NCBI RefSeq assembly: GCF_006715145.1
Contig: NZ_VFMR01000001.1
Span: forward strand, 1,178,001-1,242,000
Direction: 5' to 3'
DNA length: 64,000 bases
Origin: Microbacterium sp. SLBN-146
Lineage (GTDB): Bacteria; Actinomycetota; Actinomycetes; Actinomycetales; Microbacteriaceae
Shown: one piece after another, positions 46,306 through 54,259 of the stretch
Numbering within the stretch: position 1 is the first letter of the stretch
How the letters are laid out: every line of letters begins with the position of its first letter
Notes under the pieces: generated by a model
The model's input: the letters and a program-made list of their open reading frames with translations, nothing else
The model's database searches: none
Told to the model about the DNA's origin: nothing
Program-made: the position numbers and the translations under genes

Positions 46306-48594
46306 TCAGTCGACGGGGAACAGCGACACCGTCAGGGCGCCGGAGTAGGTGCCCGGGTCGGTGTTGACGGGCAGGTGCAGGAAGAGGCCCGCACCCAGCG
46401 TCGCCGAACCCATACGGCCGTCGGTGGTCGCATCGGCGAGGCGCGAGGTCAGCGAGAGACCCGTTCCTCCGTCGAGCTCGACGACCGACTCAGGACCGGC
46501 GGCAAGGCCCGCGCGCGGGGTCTTGACGACGGGCGACCAACCGAGGTTGGCGGCCGAGACGGCACCTTCGATGGACGTGAGGTCCGTCGAGCGGCCCGCG
46601 ACTGCCCAGCCGCCGTCGCCGGCCTGGCGGGCGTTGCGCGAGTCGGTGACCGTGAGGTCGGGCAGTTCGCCCTCGAACACGAACCGGTCTCCCGCGTTCT
46701 CGGCCTGCGACAGCGAGACGCCGTCACCGAAGTCGGCGACCGTGAGGGCCAGCGATCCGTCCGGAGCCTGGGGCACTGTCGCCTCGACGGGGATCGAACC
46801 ACCGGACAGCTTGCCGGCGAGGGCGATGAGCGCGTTGGACGCGTCGGTGCCTTCGCCTGCTGCTTCGGCGGCCTTCGCGAGGGCGGCGAGGGTGGCCGGC
46901 TCGTTGAGCGGGTCGGCGGACAGCTCCTCTGCGAGGGCGATCTGCAGACGCGTCTCGGCGAGCGCGTCACCGGTCAGCGTGCCGGCACGCTCGGCCTGGT
47001 CCACGAGAGCCTTCGCCAGAGCGAAGCTCGGCTCGTGCTCGAAGTGGGCCTGACCCTGAACGTTCGTGTACTCGGCCGTCACTTCCTCGGCGGCTGCGAT
47101 CTCGTTCGCCGTCAGGAACTCGCTCGGCTGCAGTGCGAGGCTGTCGAAGCCGCGACCGATCTCGTTACCGAAGATCGCGCCGTTGTACCAGTACGTCGAC
47201 CAGTAGCCCGAGAGGACGAGCGCGGTCGGGCTCATGGGGCCACGGTCGAAGAAGGCGATCTCCTTCGGGTTGGCGCTGTCGGTGAAGTCGAACACCGAGA
47301 GACCACCCTGGTACCAGGCCTGGACCATGATGTCGCGACCCGGAACCGGCACGAGCGAACCGTTGTGAGCGACACAGTTCTCCTGAGCCGTCTGCGGCGC
47401 GGGCATCTTGTAGTAGCTCTTGAACTGCAGCTTGCCGTCGACGATGTCGAAGATCGCGTTCGCGCCCCAGTTCAGCGGGTCGGTCGCGCGGCAGCGAGCA
47501 CCGGAACCGCCACCCCACTCGTCGGTGAAGACGACCTTCGTGCCGTCGTTCGAGAACGTGGCCGAGTGCCAGTACGCGAAGCGCGGGTCGGTGACCGCGT
47601 CGATGCGCTTGGGGTCGGCGGGGTTGCTGATGTCGATCAGGACACCGTTGCCCTCACACGCACCGGCCGCGAGACCGATCTCGGGGTAGGCGGTGATGTC
47701 GTGGCACGCGTCGGTGGCCGACGTCGACTGGAGGCCCTCACCGTGGCTGCCGCCAGGCCAGAGACCCGCGGGGCTGCCGGTCGCGGCATCCGTGAAGAGG
47801 CGAGCCTTGTTGACGACCTCGGCAGCTGCCGGGTTGGCGAGCGGAACCTTGATGACCTCGACGAGGAAGCGCGATCCGAGGACCGGGTTGCCGTTCTCGT
47901 CGAGCTGCGATGCCACGGTGTTGCCGCTGCGGTCGGTGCAGCCGCCGGGGACGTTCGTCGTCGTGGTACGCACGCCCGAAGTGCCCGAGACGTAGATGTA
48001 CACGTTGTCGGGGTCGTCAGCGTCCTCGACGACGGTGTGCGTGTGCGAACCGCGGCACGTCTGGACGCCCGTCACCTGCACGGGAGCGAGGATGTTGCTG
48101 ATGTCGAAGATGCGCACACCGCGGAAGTTCTGCGGGTCGGTGGCAGCAGCGGCCGGCGACGAGGCACAGTCAAGGCGTCCGGGGGAGGACTCGACCGACA
48201 TGAACAGCAGGTTGCCGTAGACGGAGACGTCGCCCTGTCCACCCGGACACACGAATGTTCCCTTCAGCTCCGGCGCTGCCGAGTTGCTGATGTCGTAGAC
48301 CTGGAATCCGTTGTAGTTGCCCGAGATGGCGTAGTTGCCCGTGAAGGCGAGGTCGGAGTTGTAGTTGTTGAATGCCTCGGACTTGGGCGTCGTCGACATC
48401 AGCTCGATGTTCTTCGCAGCCTGGCCTGCGTCGAAGACGCCGGCCGACAGCCCGACGCGGGGGTCGACGTCGACCGTGTCCGCGCTCGCTGCCATGGAAG
48501 TGGCGGAGACCATCGAGACGCCGAGGGCGATGGCCCCTACGGCGGCGAACGCGCGCGTCTTCCAGCGCGCGCGCTCAGGTGATCGGGTGTACAT
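46306..48594 (-). CDS. Secreted LVIVD-repeat beta-propeller protein, copy 2
   Basis: 762 residues. Same plan as copy 1: signal peptide with core about 18-33 (cut near SASA), LVIVD blades about 65-500 (GFQVYDISNSAAPELKG, GVRIFDISNILAPVQV, VLIDISNPADPKRIDAV), helical FIVAR-like segment, beta-rich C-terminus ending LFPVD. The propeller has diverged and carries a Cys-containing insertion (NVPGGCTDRSGN), whereas the C-terminal third is nearly identical to copy 1. All four histidine motifs are kept (CRGSHTHTV, ACHDITAY, YWHSATF, ENCVAHNGS). The ATG at 48594 is chosen because GAAGGG and its spacing match copy 1; an in-frame ATG at 48633 is possible. Confidence 0.85.
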   Translation of the reverse strand: MYTRSPERARWKTRAFAAVGAIALGVSMVSATSMAASADTVDVDPRVGLSAGVFDAGQAAKNIELMSTTPKSEAFNNYNSDLAFTGNYAISGNYNGFQVYDISNSAAPELKGTFVCPGGQGDVSVYGNLLFMSVESSPGRLDCASSPAAAATDPQNFRGVRIFDISNILAPVQVTGVQTCRGSHTHTVVEDADDPDNVYIYVSGTSGVRTTTTNVPGGCTDRSGNTVASQLDENGNPVLGSRFLVEVIKVPLANPAAAEVVNKARLFTDAATGSPAGLWPGGSHGEGLQSTSATDACHDITAYPEIGLAAGACEGNGVLIDISNPADPKRIDAVTDPRFAYWHSATFSNDGTKVVFTDEWGGGSGARCRATDPLNWGANAIFDIVDGKLQFKSYYKMPAPQTAQENCVAHNGSLVPVPGRDIMVQAWYQGGLSVFDFTDSANPKEIAFFDRGPMSPTALVLSGYWSTYWYNGAIFGNEIGRGFDSLALQPSEFLTANEIAAAEEVTAEYTNVQGQAHFEHEPSFALAKALVDQAERAGTLTGDALAETRLQIALAEELSADPLNEPATLAALAKAAEAAGEGTDASNALIALAGKLSGGSIPVEATVPQAPDGSLALTVADFGDGVSLSQAENAGDRFVFEGELPDLTVTDSRNARQAGDGGWAVAGRSTDLTSIEGAVSAANLGWSPVVKTPRAGLAAGPESVVELDGGTGLSLTSRLADATTDGRMGSATLGAGLFLHLPVNTDPGTYSGALTVSLFPVD
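46808..47067. repeat. 260-bp exact repeat, copy B (within LVIVD gene 2)
   Basis: Identical to 41534-41793, offset 5274 bp, same orientation. Flanking sequence toward the stop codon is also nearly identical with scattered substitutions. Confidence 0.95.
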
Positions 48595-48726
48595 AGAGGT
48601 ATGCCCTTCTTGGTTCTGATTTCTGTTGCTCATCAGCGATTTGTCAGGATCTAGTGAAGGTTGAAGTGCATTCGGCTGAACTTCGAGAAGCTGGTCGGAG
48701 CACTTCGCTTACAACGGAAATATGCA

Positions 48727-48748
48727 GTTGTATGGTGAGGAATCTATA
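48727..48748. promoter_or_regulatory. Conserved upstream element of LVIVD/DUF305 pair 2
   Basis: GTTGTATGGTGAGGAATCT plus ATA, the counterpart of 43400-43421, again 132 bp before the lipoprotein start. Most of the rest of the two intergenic regions has diverged, so this block appears selected. Confidence 0.55.
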
Positions 48749-48858
48749 CGTTCCCTGAAAATTTGCTAGTCCCCTGCCTGTAACGCTTATGTTTCGGATG
48801 CCGCGAAACGTCTAGGTATCGCGCAAGATGGACCGACCACACCCGAGAGGTTCCACCC

Positions 48859-49518
48859 ATGTCGACAGCGACGAAGCTTGCGGCTCTGGGGGCCGCTGCA
48901 CTGCTCGCGATCAGCCTCGCCGGCTGCACCGGCGCTCCGGAGCAGCCCGTCCTTCCCACTGCGCCCGTCGTGCAGCTAGGTGGACCGGGCGAGCCCAACC
49001 GCACCCTGTCCCCGGAGGAGGCGGCCCAACTGACCGCTCCGCCCTACGTCCAGCAGGACGTGGACTTCATCCGCGACATGCTCCATCACCACTCGCAGGC
49101 GATCGTCATGACGGGGTACGTCGATGAGCGCACCGACAACGAGAGCGTCCAGTTGCTCGCCGAGCGCATGTCGATCGGGCAGGAGCAGGAGATGGAGTAC
49201 ATGGAGCGGTGGCTGCAAGAGCGGGGTGAGCCCGTGCGCGACCCCGATCAGGCCCACGGCGAGCACAACATGAGCATGCCGGGTCTGCTCACCGACGCCG
49301 AGCTCGCCGACCTCGAGGCCGCGCGCGGCGACGACTTCGACCGGCTGTTCCTCGAGTACATGATCAAGCACCACACGGGAGCCGTGTCGATGGTGACGAC
49401 GCTCTACGCCGAGGGGGGCGGGAATGAAACGCCCATCGACACGATCGCGCGCGAGATCGAGGCGGATCAGAACATCGAGATCATCCGTATGAACGAGATG
49501 CTCGCCGAGATGTCGTGA
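48859..49518 (+). CDS. DUF305 lipoprotein, copy 2
   Basis: 219 residues. Lipobox LAGC with cysteine near residue 23, then a Pro-rich spacer. The DUF305 domain shares the motif pair FIRDMLHHHSQAIVMTGYV and YMIKHHTGAVSMV with copy 1, plus HGEHNMSMPGLL. Upstream CACCCGAGAGG is shared with copy 1. It is divergent from LVIVD gene 2. The protein would sit on the outer face of the membrane. Copper or other metal binding is inferred from the family and its His/Met pattern. Confidence 0.88.
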   Translation: MSTATKLAALGAAALLAISLAGCTGAPEQPVLPTAPVVQLGGPGEPNRTLSPEEAAQLTAPPYVQQDVDFIRDMLHHHSQAIVMTGYVDERTDNESVQLLAERMSIGQEQEMEYMERWLQERGEPVRDPDQAHGEHNMSMPGLLTDAELADLEAARGDDFDRLFLEYMIKHHTGAVSMVTTLYAEGGGNETPIDTIAREIEADQNIEIIRMNEMLAEMS

Positions 49519-49564
49519 TGTCGTCCCGTGTCGCGTGTCGGCGCGGGCCGCTACGCTGGCGCCC

Positions 49565-50077
49565 ATGACGACACTCGTCCTCACGATCGTCGGGGCAGAC
49601 CGAGCGGGCCTCGTCGCAGAAGTGGCCGACATCATCGCCCACCATGGCGGCAACTGGGAACGAAGCGAGCTGGCCGAGCTGTCGGGCGCATTCGCGGGGA
49701 TCGTCGAGGTGTTCGCCCCCGCAGACCGTGCCGACGAGCTGCGATCGGCGCTCGACGTGCTTGAGGGAATTCTGACCGTCGCCGTCCATCATGCGGCCGA
49801 GACGGGCCCTGACGACGCGGTACAGCGGGTCGTCCTCGAGGTGATCGGCAACGACCATCCGGGCATCGTCCGAGAGATCACGGGAGTCCTGCGGGAGCAC
49901 GGGCTGTCGATCGACCGCATGACGACGGAGACGCGTGACGCGGCGATGTCGGGCGGGCGCCTGTTCGAAGCATCCGTCGTGGCGAGGGTCACGGCATCCG
50001 TCGATCTCGACGCCGTCTCCACGGAGCTCGAGCGACTCGCGGCGGAGATCCGCGTCGACGTGACTTTCGCCGGCTGA
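49565..50077 (+). CDS. Tandem ACT-domain protein (GcvR-like)
   Basis: 170 residues made of two ACT domains: TTLVLTIVGADRAGLVAEVA (about 2-80) and VVLEVIGNDHPGIVREITGV (about 92-168). This is the architecture of the glycine-cleavage repressor GcvR and related stand-alone ACT regulators that bind amino acids. No DNA-binding domain is present. ATG 49565 fits the domain start; an in-frame upstream start lacks homology. It lies 46 bp after the DUF305 gene and is probably not functionally linked to it. Confidence 0.87.
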   Translation: MTTLVLTIVGADRAGLVAEVADIIAHHGGNWERSELAELSGAFAGIVEVFAPADRADELRSALDVLEGILTVAVHHAAETGPDDAVQRVVLEVIGNDHPGIVREITGVLREHGLSIDRMTTETRDAAMSGGRLFEASVVARVTASVDLDAVSTELERLAAEIRVDVTFAG

Positions 50078-50865
50078 CGGTCGGCCGAGACACGCGGTTC
50101 GGCCCTATCGCGTGGGTGTCCGACGACCTAGAGTCGAGGTGACCCGACTTCTGGGGCGTCGGATCCGGCTTTTTTGCGCGCGCCGCGGGTCACGGCCCCT
50201 GATCGCGAGCGTTCCCCGCCGCCGCGGTCAGGGGCCCGGACGACTGTTTCGGGTGGACAGCGGCGCCGCCCTCATGCGAGCCTGATCCCAGGCCATCGCT
50301 CTCAGAGGTAGTGCCGCAGAGATGTCCCCAGCATCGAGTCCGTCCCCAGCGGGCGTCCGGCACCCGGGCATGGCTCAGGTCGTCCCGGTCGAGCAGCGCC
50401 AACTGCTCGACCGGGACGCCCGCCAGAATGGCGGGAAGTTCTGCGACCCCCAGGCCCCCAGTCCTCCCCAGCAGGGCCTGTCTCTGCGGATCCGCCAAGA
50501 TCCCCCAGCGCATCGAACTGGGCCCTGAGAAAAAGCTAGCGTGTCCCCCATCCGGCGGACAACCATTTGAGCGACTCTTGAGCGAGTGCTGAGGTTCCCT
50601 TCGAAGCGGGTCGCCGTTGGGGCCATCGAGCCCCACGCGCACTGTGGATAACCGTGAGTCATCCACAGCTTCTCGCCCCCGGTCCTTCGACCCGCATGTC
50701 GCTCAATACGCTGACCGGCGGGCGGACCGCGCGGAGTTGACGCGCCGACGCCTGCTCAGCGCAGCGCGTGACGTCGTGCTGCGATCGTGCGGTCGAGGCC
50801 AGGGGTGGCAGCCCCCAGCCTCGACCTCGTCCCACGCAAGAGATGAGACCTGAGAGAGGTACCGC
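50078..50865. other. 788-bp gene-free region with several hairpins
   Basis: No convincing gene on either strand. Notable contents: an 8-bp stem GCCCCTGA/TCAGGGGC near 50196-50236, the 16-bp perfect inverted repeat at 50381-50418, an adjacent CCCGCC/GGCGGG hairpin, a DnaA-box-like palindrome at 50642-50668, and an imperfect hairpin TCGAGGC/GCCTCGA near 50792-50824 shortly before the next gene. A short plus-strand stretch near 50730 faintly resembles the start of a TetR regulator but leads nowhere. Confidence 0.6.
50381..50418. repeat. Perfect 16-bp inverted repeat
   Basis: CGTCCCGGTCGAGCAG and its exact complement around a 6-base loop. No T tract follows on either strand, and the nearest gene ends 300 bp away, so a simple terminator is doubtful. 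Confidence 0.9.
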
Positions 50866-53601
50866 ATGCCCAGGCATGGAACTGAGGAGAGCCTACTGAG
50901 AAGACCCGGCGCGAGGCACGTGAGGCATCGGCGCAGGCGTCGGATGCTCGCGGGCCGCTGGCGCCGAGCCGTGGCGGCAGTCGTCACGGCTGCGGCGTTG
51001 TCCGTGAGCGGGATCGCCGGCGTCTCAGCCGCGAACGCGGCCGCGCAAGGGCCCGGGTTCGGCACGTGGCCCTCGAGTTCGATCGGCTGGGAAGGCGGCG
51101 TCGTCGCCCCCGACGGCTCCATCGCGTATTGCTTCGAGCCGGGCCATTCGAATCCGACGGGTTCGACGACGGATGGCGGGGTGCAGGGCGCGCTGACCTC
51201 CACGACACCCTTCGGATCGAACACCGTGACCGGTGACACCCTCGCCCGGATCAACCGCGTCGTGACCGAGTACGGGCAGTCGTGGGACAACGTGCAGGCT
51301 TCCGCGGTGTCCTTCGTGGTCAAGCACCTCGCGAACCCCGAAGCCATGTATCGGTCATCGGGGTGGAACGGCTCGCGCGACCTCAACGGCTTCATCAACT
51401 GGAAGCTCGTCAGGACCGTGGGCTCGGCGACGGTTTCCGCGATCCAGTCGCGTGCTCAGGAGATCCTGAGCGCCACCGAGGGAACGACCGCGGGTGCGGC
51501 GGGAGCGGGCACGGGTTCGGTCAGCTTCTCGATCGACCCTGCGAACAACTACGACGGCACGGCGACCGTGCGGCTGTCGCCCGCGTCGGCGATCGCGAGC
51601 GTCGACCTAGTGAACGGGGTCTTCGTCGACACGGGCACCTCGTCGATGGCGGGTCTCCGTGACGGGCAGAATGTGCGCGTTCGCGGTGTGCCGCCGAGCG
51701 ACGACGGGTCCGGGTACCGGATCTCGGCCACGGGACGCGCCGACGTGACGTCGGGGTTCGCGGGCAACGTGCGGGTGTGGCGCACATCGGGGCAGCAGGG
51801 GGTCGCGGGACCCGGTGAGCGCGCCGGCGGAGGATTCGCCATCGCCGGAGAAGACGCGGCGGATCGCTCGGTCACCTTCCAGCCGGTCGTCACGACGCTC
51901 ACCGGCCGGATCACTCCCGACGGAAAGCTCGTCGACACCCTGACTTTCGCGACCGCGCCCGACGCGGGAGGACTCGACAACCGCTGGCCCACGAAGAGCG
52001 ACGGCACGGCATTCGAGGTGGCCTTCGAGGTCACTGCCTACGGACCGTTGGCCGCGGCACCGGCACTGTCGGACGACCCGCCGCCCGGAGCTCCCGAGGT
52101 CGCGACGGTCGCGGTGCTGTCGGGGCCTGAGGGTCCTGCCGCGAGTGCCGTGGCAGAGTTCGCGGGTCTCGTCCCTGGCGGTATCTACACCTTCGTTGCG
52201 ACCTACGACGCTGAGGCGACTCCCGCTCCGACACGCGCTTTCATCGCCGACGACTACGCGTGGCGGCATGGATTCGGCATGGCGGACGAGACGACGGTCG
52301 TGCCCATGGACCTCGACCTGTCCTCGCAGATCGGATCGAGCACGGTCCCGTTGAGCGGGCCGTCCACCGACACGGTCATCGTGGAGAACCGCGGCGTGTG
52401 GTTGGAGCGCGAGGGTGCGCCCATCGGCGTGACGCTGCGCGGCGACTACCTCTATGTGCCGGCGAAGGAAGATGGATCGGCCCCCGCGCCCTCCGATGTT
52501 CTGCCGCCCGGTGCCCGCGTGGTCGCGACCCGATACCTCGAGGTCGACGCCCCGGGCGCCTACGAGATCGACGATCCTCCCATCGCAGTCGCGTCGGGCG
52601 CGGGCTACATGACGTGGCGATGGTCGCTTCAGCGCGCCGACCAGCCCGCCGAGACCGCCGACTGGGTGAGGGAAGAGTTCGAGCAGTACGTCGACCCGAC
52701 TCAGACGCAGGAGATTCTGCAGCCCGAGATCTCGACGAAGGCGCAGGCGGGGACGGTTCCGGATGACACGGCATCGGATACGGCCATCGTCGGCGGCACT
52801 CTTCCCGCGAACGGGGCGGTCGTGACGTTCGAAGCCTTCGACGTGCCCACGGAGGCGCCGGAGGATCTCGCGGATGTCTGCGTCGAGGAGAACCTCGTGT
52901 TCTCCGACGCCGACACCGGCCAGACGATCACGCAGCCCGGCGAATACCCGGGTCCGGAGATGACGACGTCGACGTACGCGAAGACACTGTGGGTCGAGTC
53001 GCTCTGGTCGGTTCCCGTCGACGGTGAGGAACCAGAGCTCATCGCGCGCGGGCAGTGCGGCATCCTCCAGGAGACGACGTTCACCGTCGACGTCACGACG
53101 CAGATCCGCACCGCCGGCTCGGCAGCGAAGGTCGAGGTCGGAGACACGATCTGGGATACGTCCGAAACGCGTGGTTGGGTGCCCGAAGGAGGACGCCACG
53201 AGTACCACGTCTTTGCCTGGCAAGGCAGCACACCGGTCTGCGACGACACGACGCTCATCGGAACGGTCGAGTCGACGCACGGGACGCTCGAGGGCGGCCT
53301 GTACCCCGACGACCAGCCACTCGTCGAGGAGAGTGAGCCGCTCGTGGTGCCCGCCTCGGCGCGGGGCGGGTCGATCGGGTTCATCGAGCACCTCGTCGAT
53401 GAGAGCGGGCGGACGATCTCCAAGGGAGAGTGCGGCGACGACACCGAGACCGCTCGGGTCGCGGGGCTGCCCCTCGCTGCGACGGGAGGCGGAGACGTGC
53501 CCCTCTGGGTGCCCGTGGCCGGTGGCGCGGCGCTGGCCGTCGGTGTCAGCGTCGTGATCGCCGGGGCACTCCGGCGCAGGGCGAGGTCAGACGAGGGATG
53601 A
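50866..53601 (+). CDS. LAxTG-anchored surface protein with possible thioester domain
   Basis: 911 residues. Long basic N-terminus, signal core about 35-52, likely cut after NAAA near 60. The first domain (about 62-200) has Cys89 in GSIAYCFEP and Gln144 in DNVQASAVSF. That spacing and context recall actinobacterial Cys-Gln thioester adhesin domains. The rest is a series of beta-rich modules (VTFQPVVTTLTGRI, ISTKAQAGTVPDDTASDTAIV), with paired cysteines in the last 250 residues. The C-terminus is a sorting signal: LPLAATGGG (LAxTG, class E sortase type), hydrophobic helix, and RRRAR tail. GAGAGAGG precedes the ATG. Attachment to peptidoglycan by a sortase encoded elsewhere is expected. The thioester assignment is tentative. 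Confidence 0.83.
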   Translation: MPRHGTEESLLRRPGARHVRHRRRRRMLAGRWRRAVAAVVTAAALSVSGIAGVSAANAAAQGPGFGTWPSSSIGWEGGVVAPDGSIAYCFEPGHSNPTGSTTDGGVQGALTSTTPFGSNTVTGDTLARINRVVTEYGQSWDNVQASAVSFVVKHLANPEAMYRSSGWNGSRDLNGFINWKLVRTVGSATVSAIQSRAQEILSATEGTTAGAAGAGTGSVSFSIDPANNYDGTATVRLSPASAIASVDLVNGVFVDTGTSSMAGLRDGQNVRVRGVPPSDDGSGYRISATGRADVTSGFAGNVRVWRTSGQQGVAGPGERAGGGFAIAGEDAADRSVTFQPVVTTLTGRITPDGKLVDTLTFATAPDAGGLDNRWPTKSDGTAFEVAFEVTAYGPLAAAPALSDDPPPGAPEVATVAVLSGPEGPAASAVAEFAGLVPGGIYTFVATYDAEATPAPTRAFIADDYAWRHGFGMADETTVVPMDLDLSSQIGSSTVPLSGPSTDTVIVENRGVWLEREGAPIGVTLRGDYLYVPAKEDGSAPAPSDVLPPGARVVATRYLEVDAPGAYEIDDPPIAVASGAGYMTWRWSLQRADQPAETADWVREEFEQYVDPTQTQEILQPEISTKAQAGTVPDDTASDTAIVGGTLPANGAVVTFEAFDVPTEAPEDLADVCVEENLVFSDADTGQTITQPGEYPGPEMTTSTYAKTLWVESLWSVPVDGEEPELIARGQCGILQETTFTVDVTTQIRTAGSAAKVEVGDTIWDTSETRGWVPEGGRHEYHVFAWQGSTPVCDDTTLIGTVESTHGTLEGGLYPDDQPLVEESEPLVVPASARGGSIGFIEHLVDESGRTISKGECGDDTETARVAGLPLAATGGGDVPLWVPVAGGAALAVGVSVVIAGALRRRARSDEG

Positions 53602-53649
53602 CGAAGGAGTCGGGGCGGGTGCGTGGCATCCGTCCCGGCTTCTTCCGTG

Positions 53650-53997
53650 TCACGCGTCGGCGACGAAAGTCCCCTGGTGGTAGCGGAGTCGAGGCTTCCC
53701 CTCGAAGAGGACCCATATCGACGCGTGCCAACTGGCGCGTTCGCGGCCCTCGACGCGGAACGTCGCGAGCACCACGTCCGGCGCGATGCCCTGCACGTCC
53801 CACTCGTCGGTGCGGGGCGTGGGGCGGTCGCTCTCCTGCAGGAGCGCCGCGATGATGTCCGCGCGGTTCCAGCGTCGGCCAGACCGTCCGACCTCCTCGA
53901 AGTCGGGATGCAGCAACTCCGCCAACCGCTCCGCGTCGTGGCGGGTGGCGGATGTGAGGAGCTCCTCCTCGGCCGCGCGTACGTCCGCTGCATCCAT
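53650..53997 (-). CDS. NTF2-like (DUF4440) protein
   Basis: 115 residues, alpha+beta SnoaL/NTF2 fold: RAAEEELLTSATRHDAERLA (first helices), LHPDFEEVGRSGRRWNRADI, then VVLATFRVEGR, SWHASIWVLFEG and LRYHQGTF strands. DUF4440 members are small enzymes or binding proteins of unknown ligand. GAGGG precedes ATG 53997; an in-frame ATG at 54063 is less likely. Convergent with the LAxTG gene. Confidence 0.83.
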   Translation of the reverse strand: MDAADVRAAEEELLTSATRHDAERLAELLHPDFEEVGRSGRRWNRADIIAALLQESDRPTPRTDEWDVQGIAPDVVLATFRVEGRERASWHASIWVLFEGKPRLRYHQGTFVADA

Positions 53998-54071
53998 GCC
54001 CTCAAGTGTGCCCGCCTGCGCGGCGGTTCGCCGCTCCGCCCTCCCGGGCGACTCGGGGCGCAATCCGTCGT

Positions 54072-54096
54072 TCGGGGCGCACTATTCGCGCCCCGA
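54072..54096. repeat. GGGGCGC hairpin, same motif as the 44.2-44.9 kb block
   Basis: TCGGGGCGC and GCGCCCCGA flank a 7-base loop, with further GGGGCGC and GCGCCCC elements on either side (54055-54115). It lies in the 262-bp spacer between the DUF4440 and serine hydrolase genes. Confidence 0.7.
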
Positions 54097-54259
54097 GGTG
54101 ATGGACAGCGCCCCGAGCAGCGCCGACCTCAGTCACCGCCGGCACCCTGACGGACCCGAAGACGGGACCCAGGTCGCTTGTCGCGACCTCCTGTCATCCA
54201 CGAGTGTGTTCTCAGTGCGGGCCTTCTGGCTGCGCCGTCCCCCCGGGGAAGAGGAGATC

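Noticed and set aside
50642..50668. Replication origin
   Set aside because: Only one perfect and one imperfect DnaA box, no AT-rich unwinding element and no dnaA/dnaN genes nearby.
50717..50810. Remnant of a TetR regulator N-terminus
   Set aside because: A short RAELTRRRLLSAARD-like stretch is suggestive, but it is too short, there is no downstream continuation in any frame, and Arg/Ala-rich stretches arise easily here.
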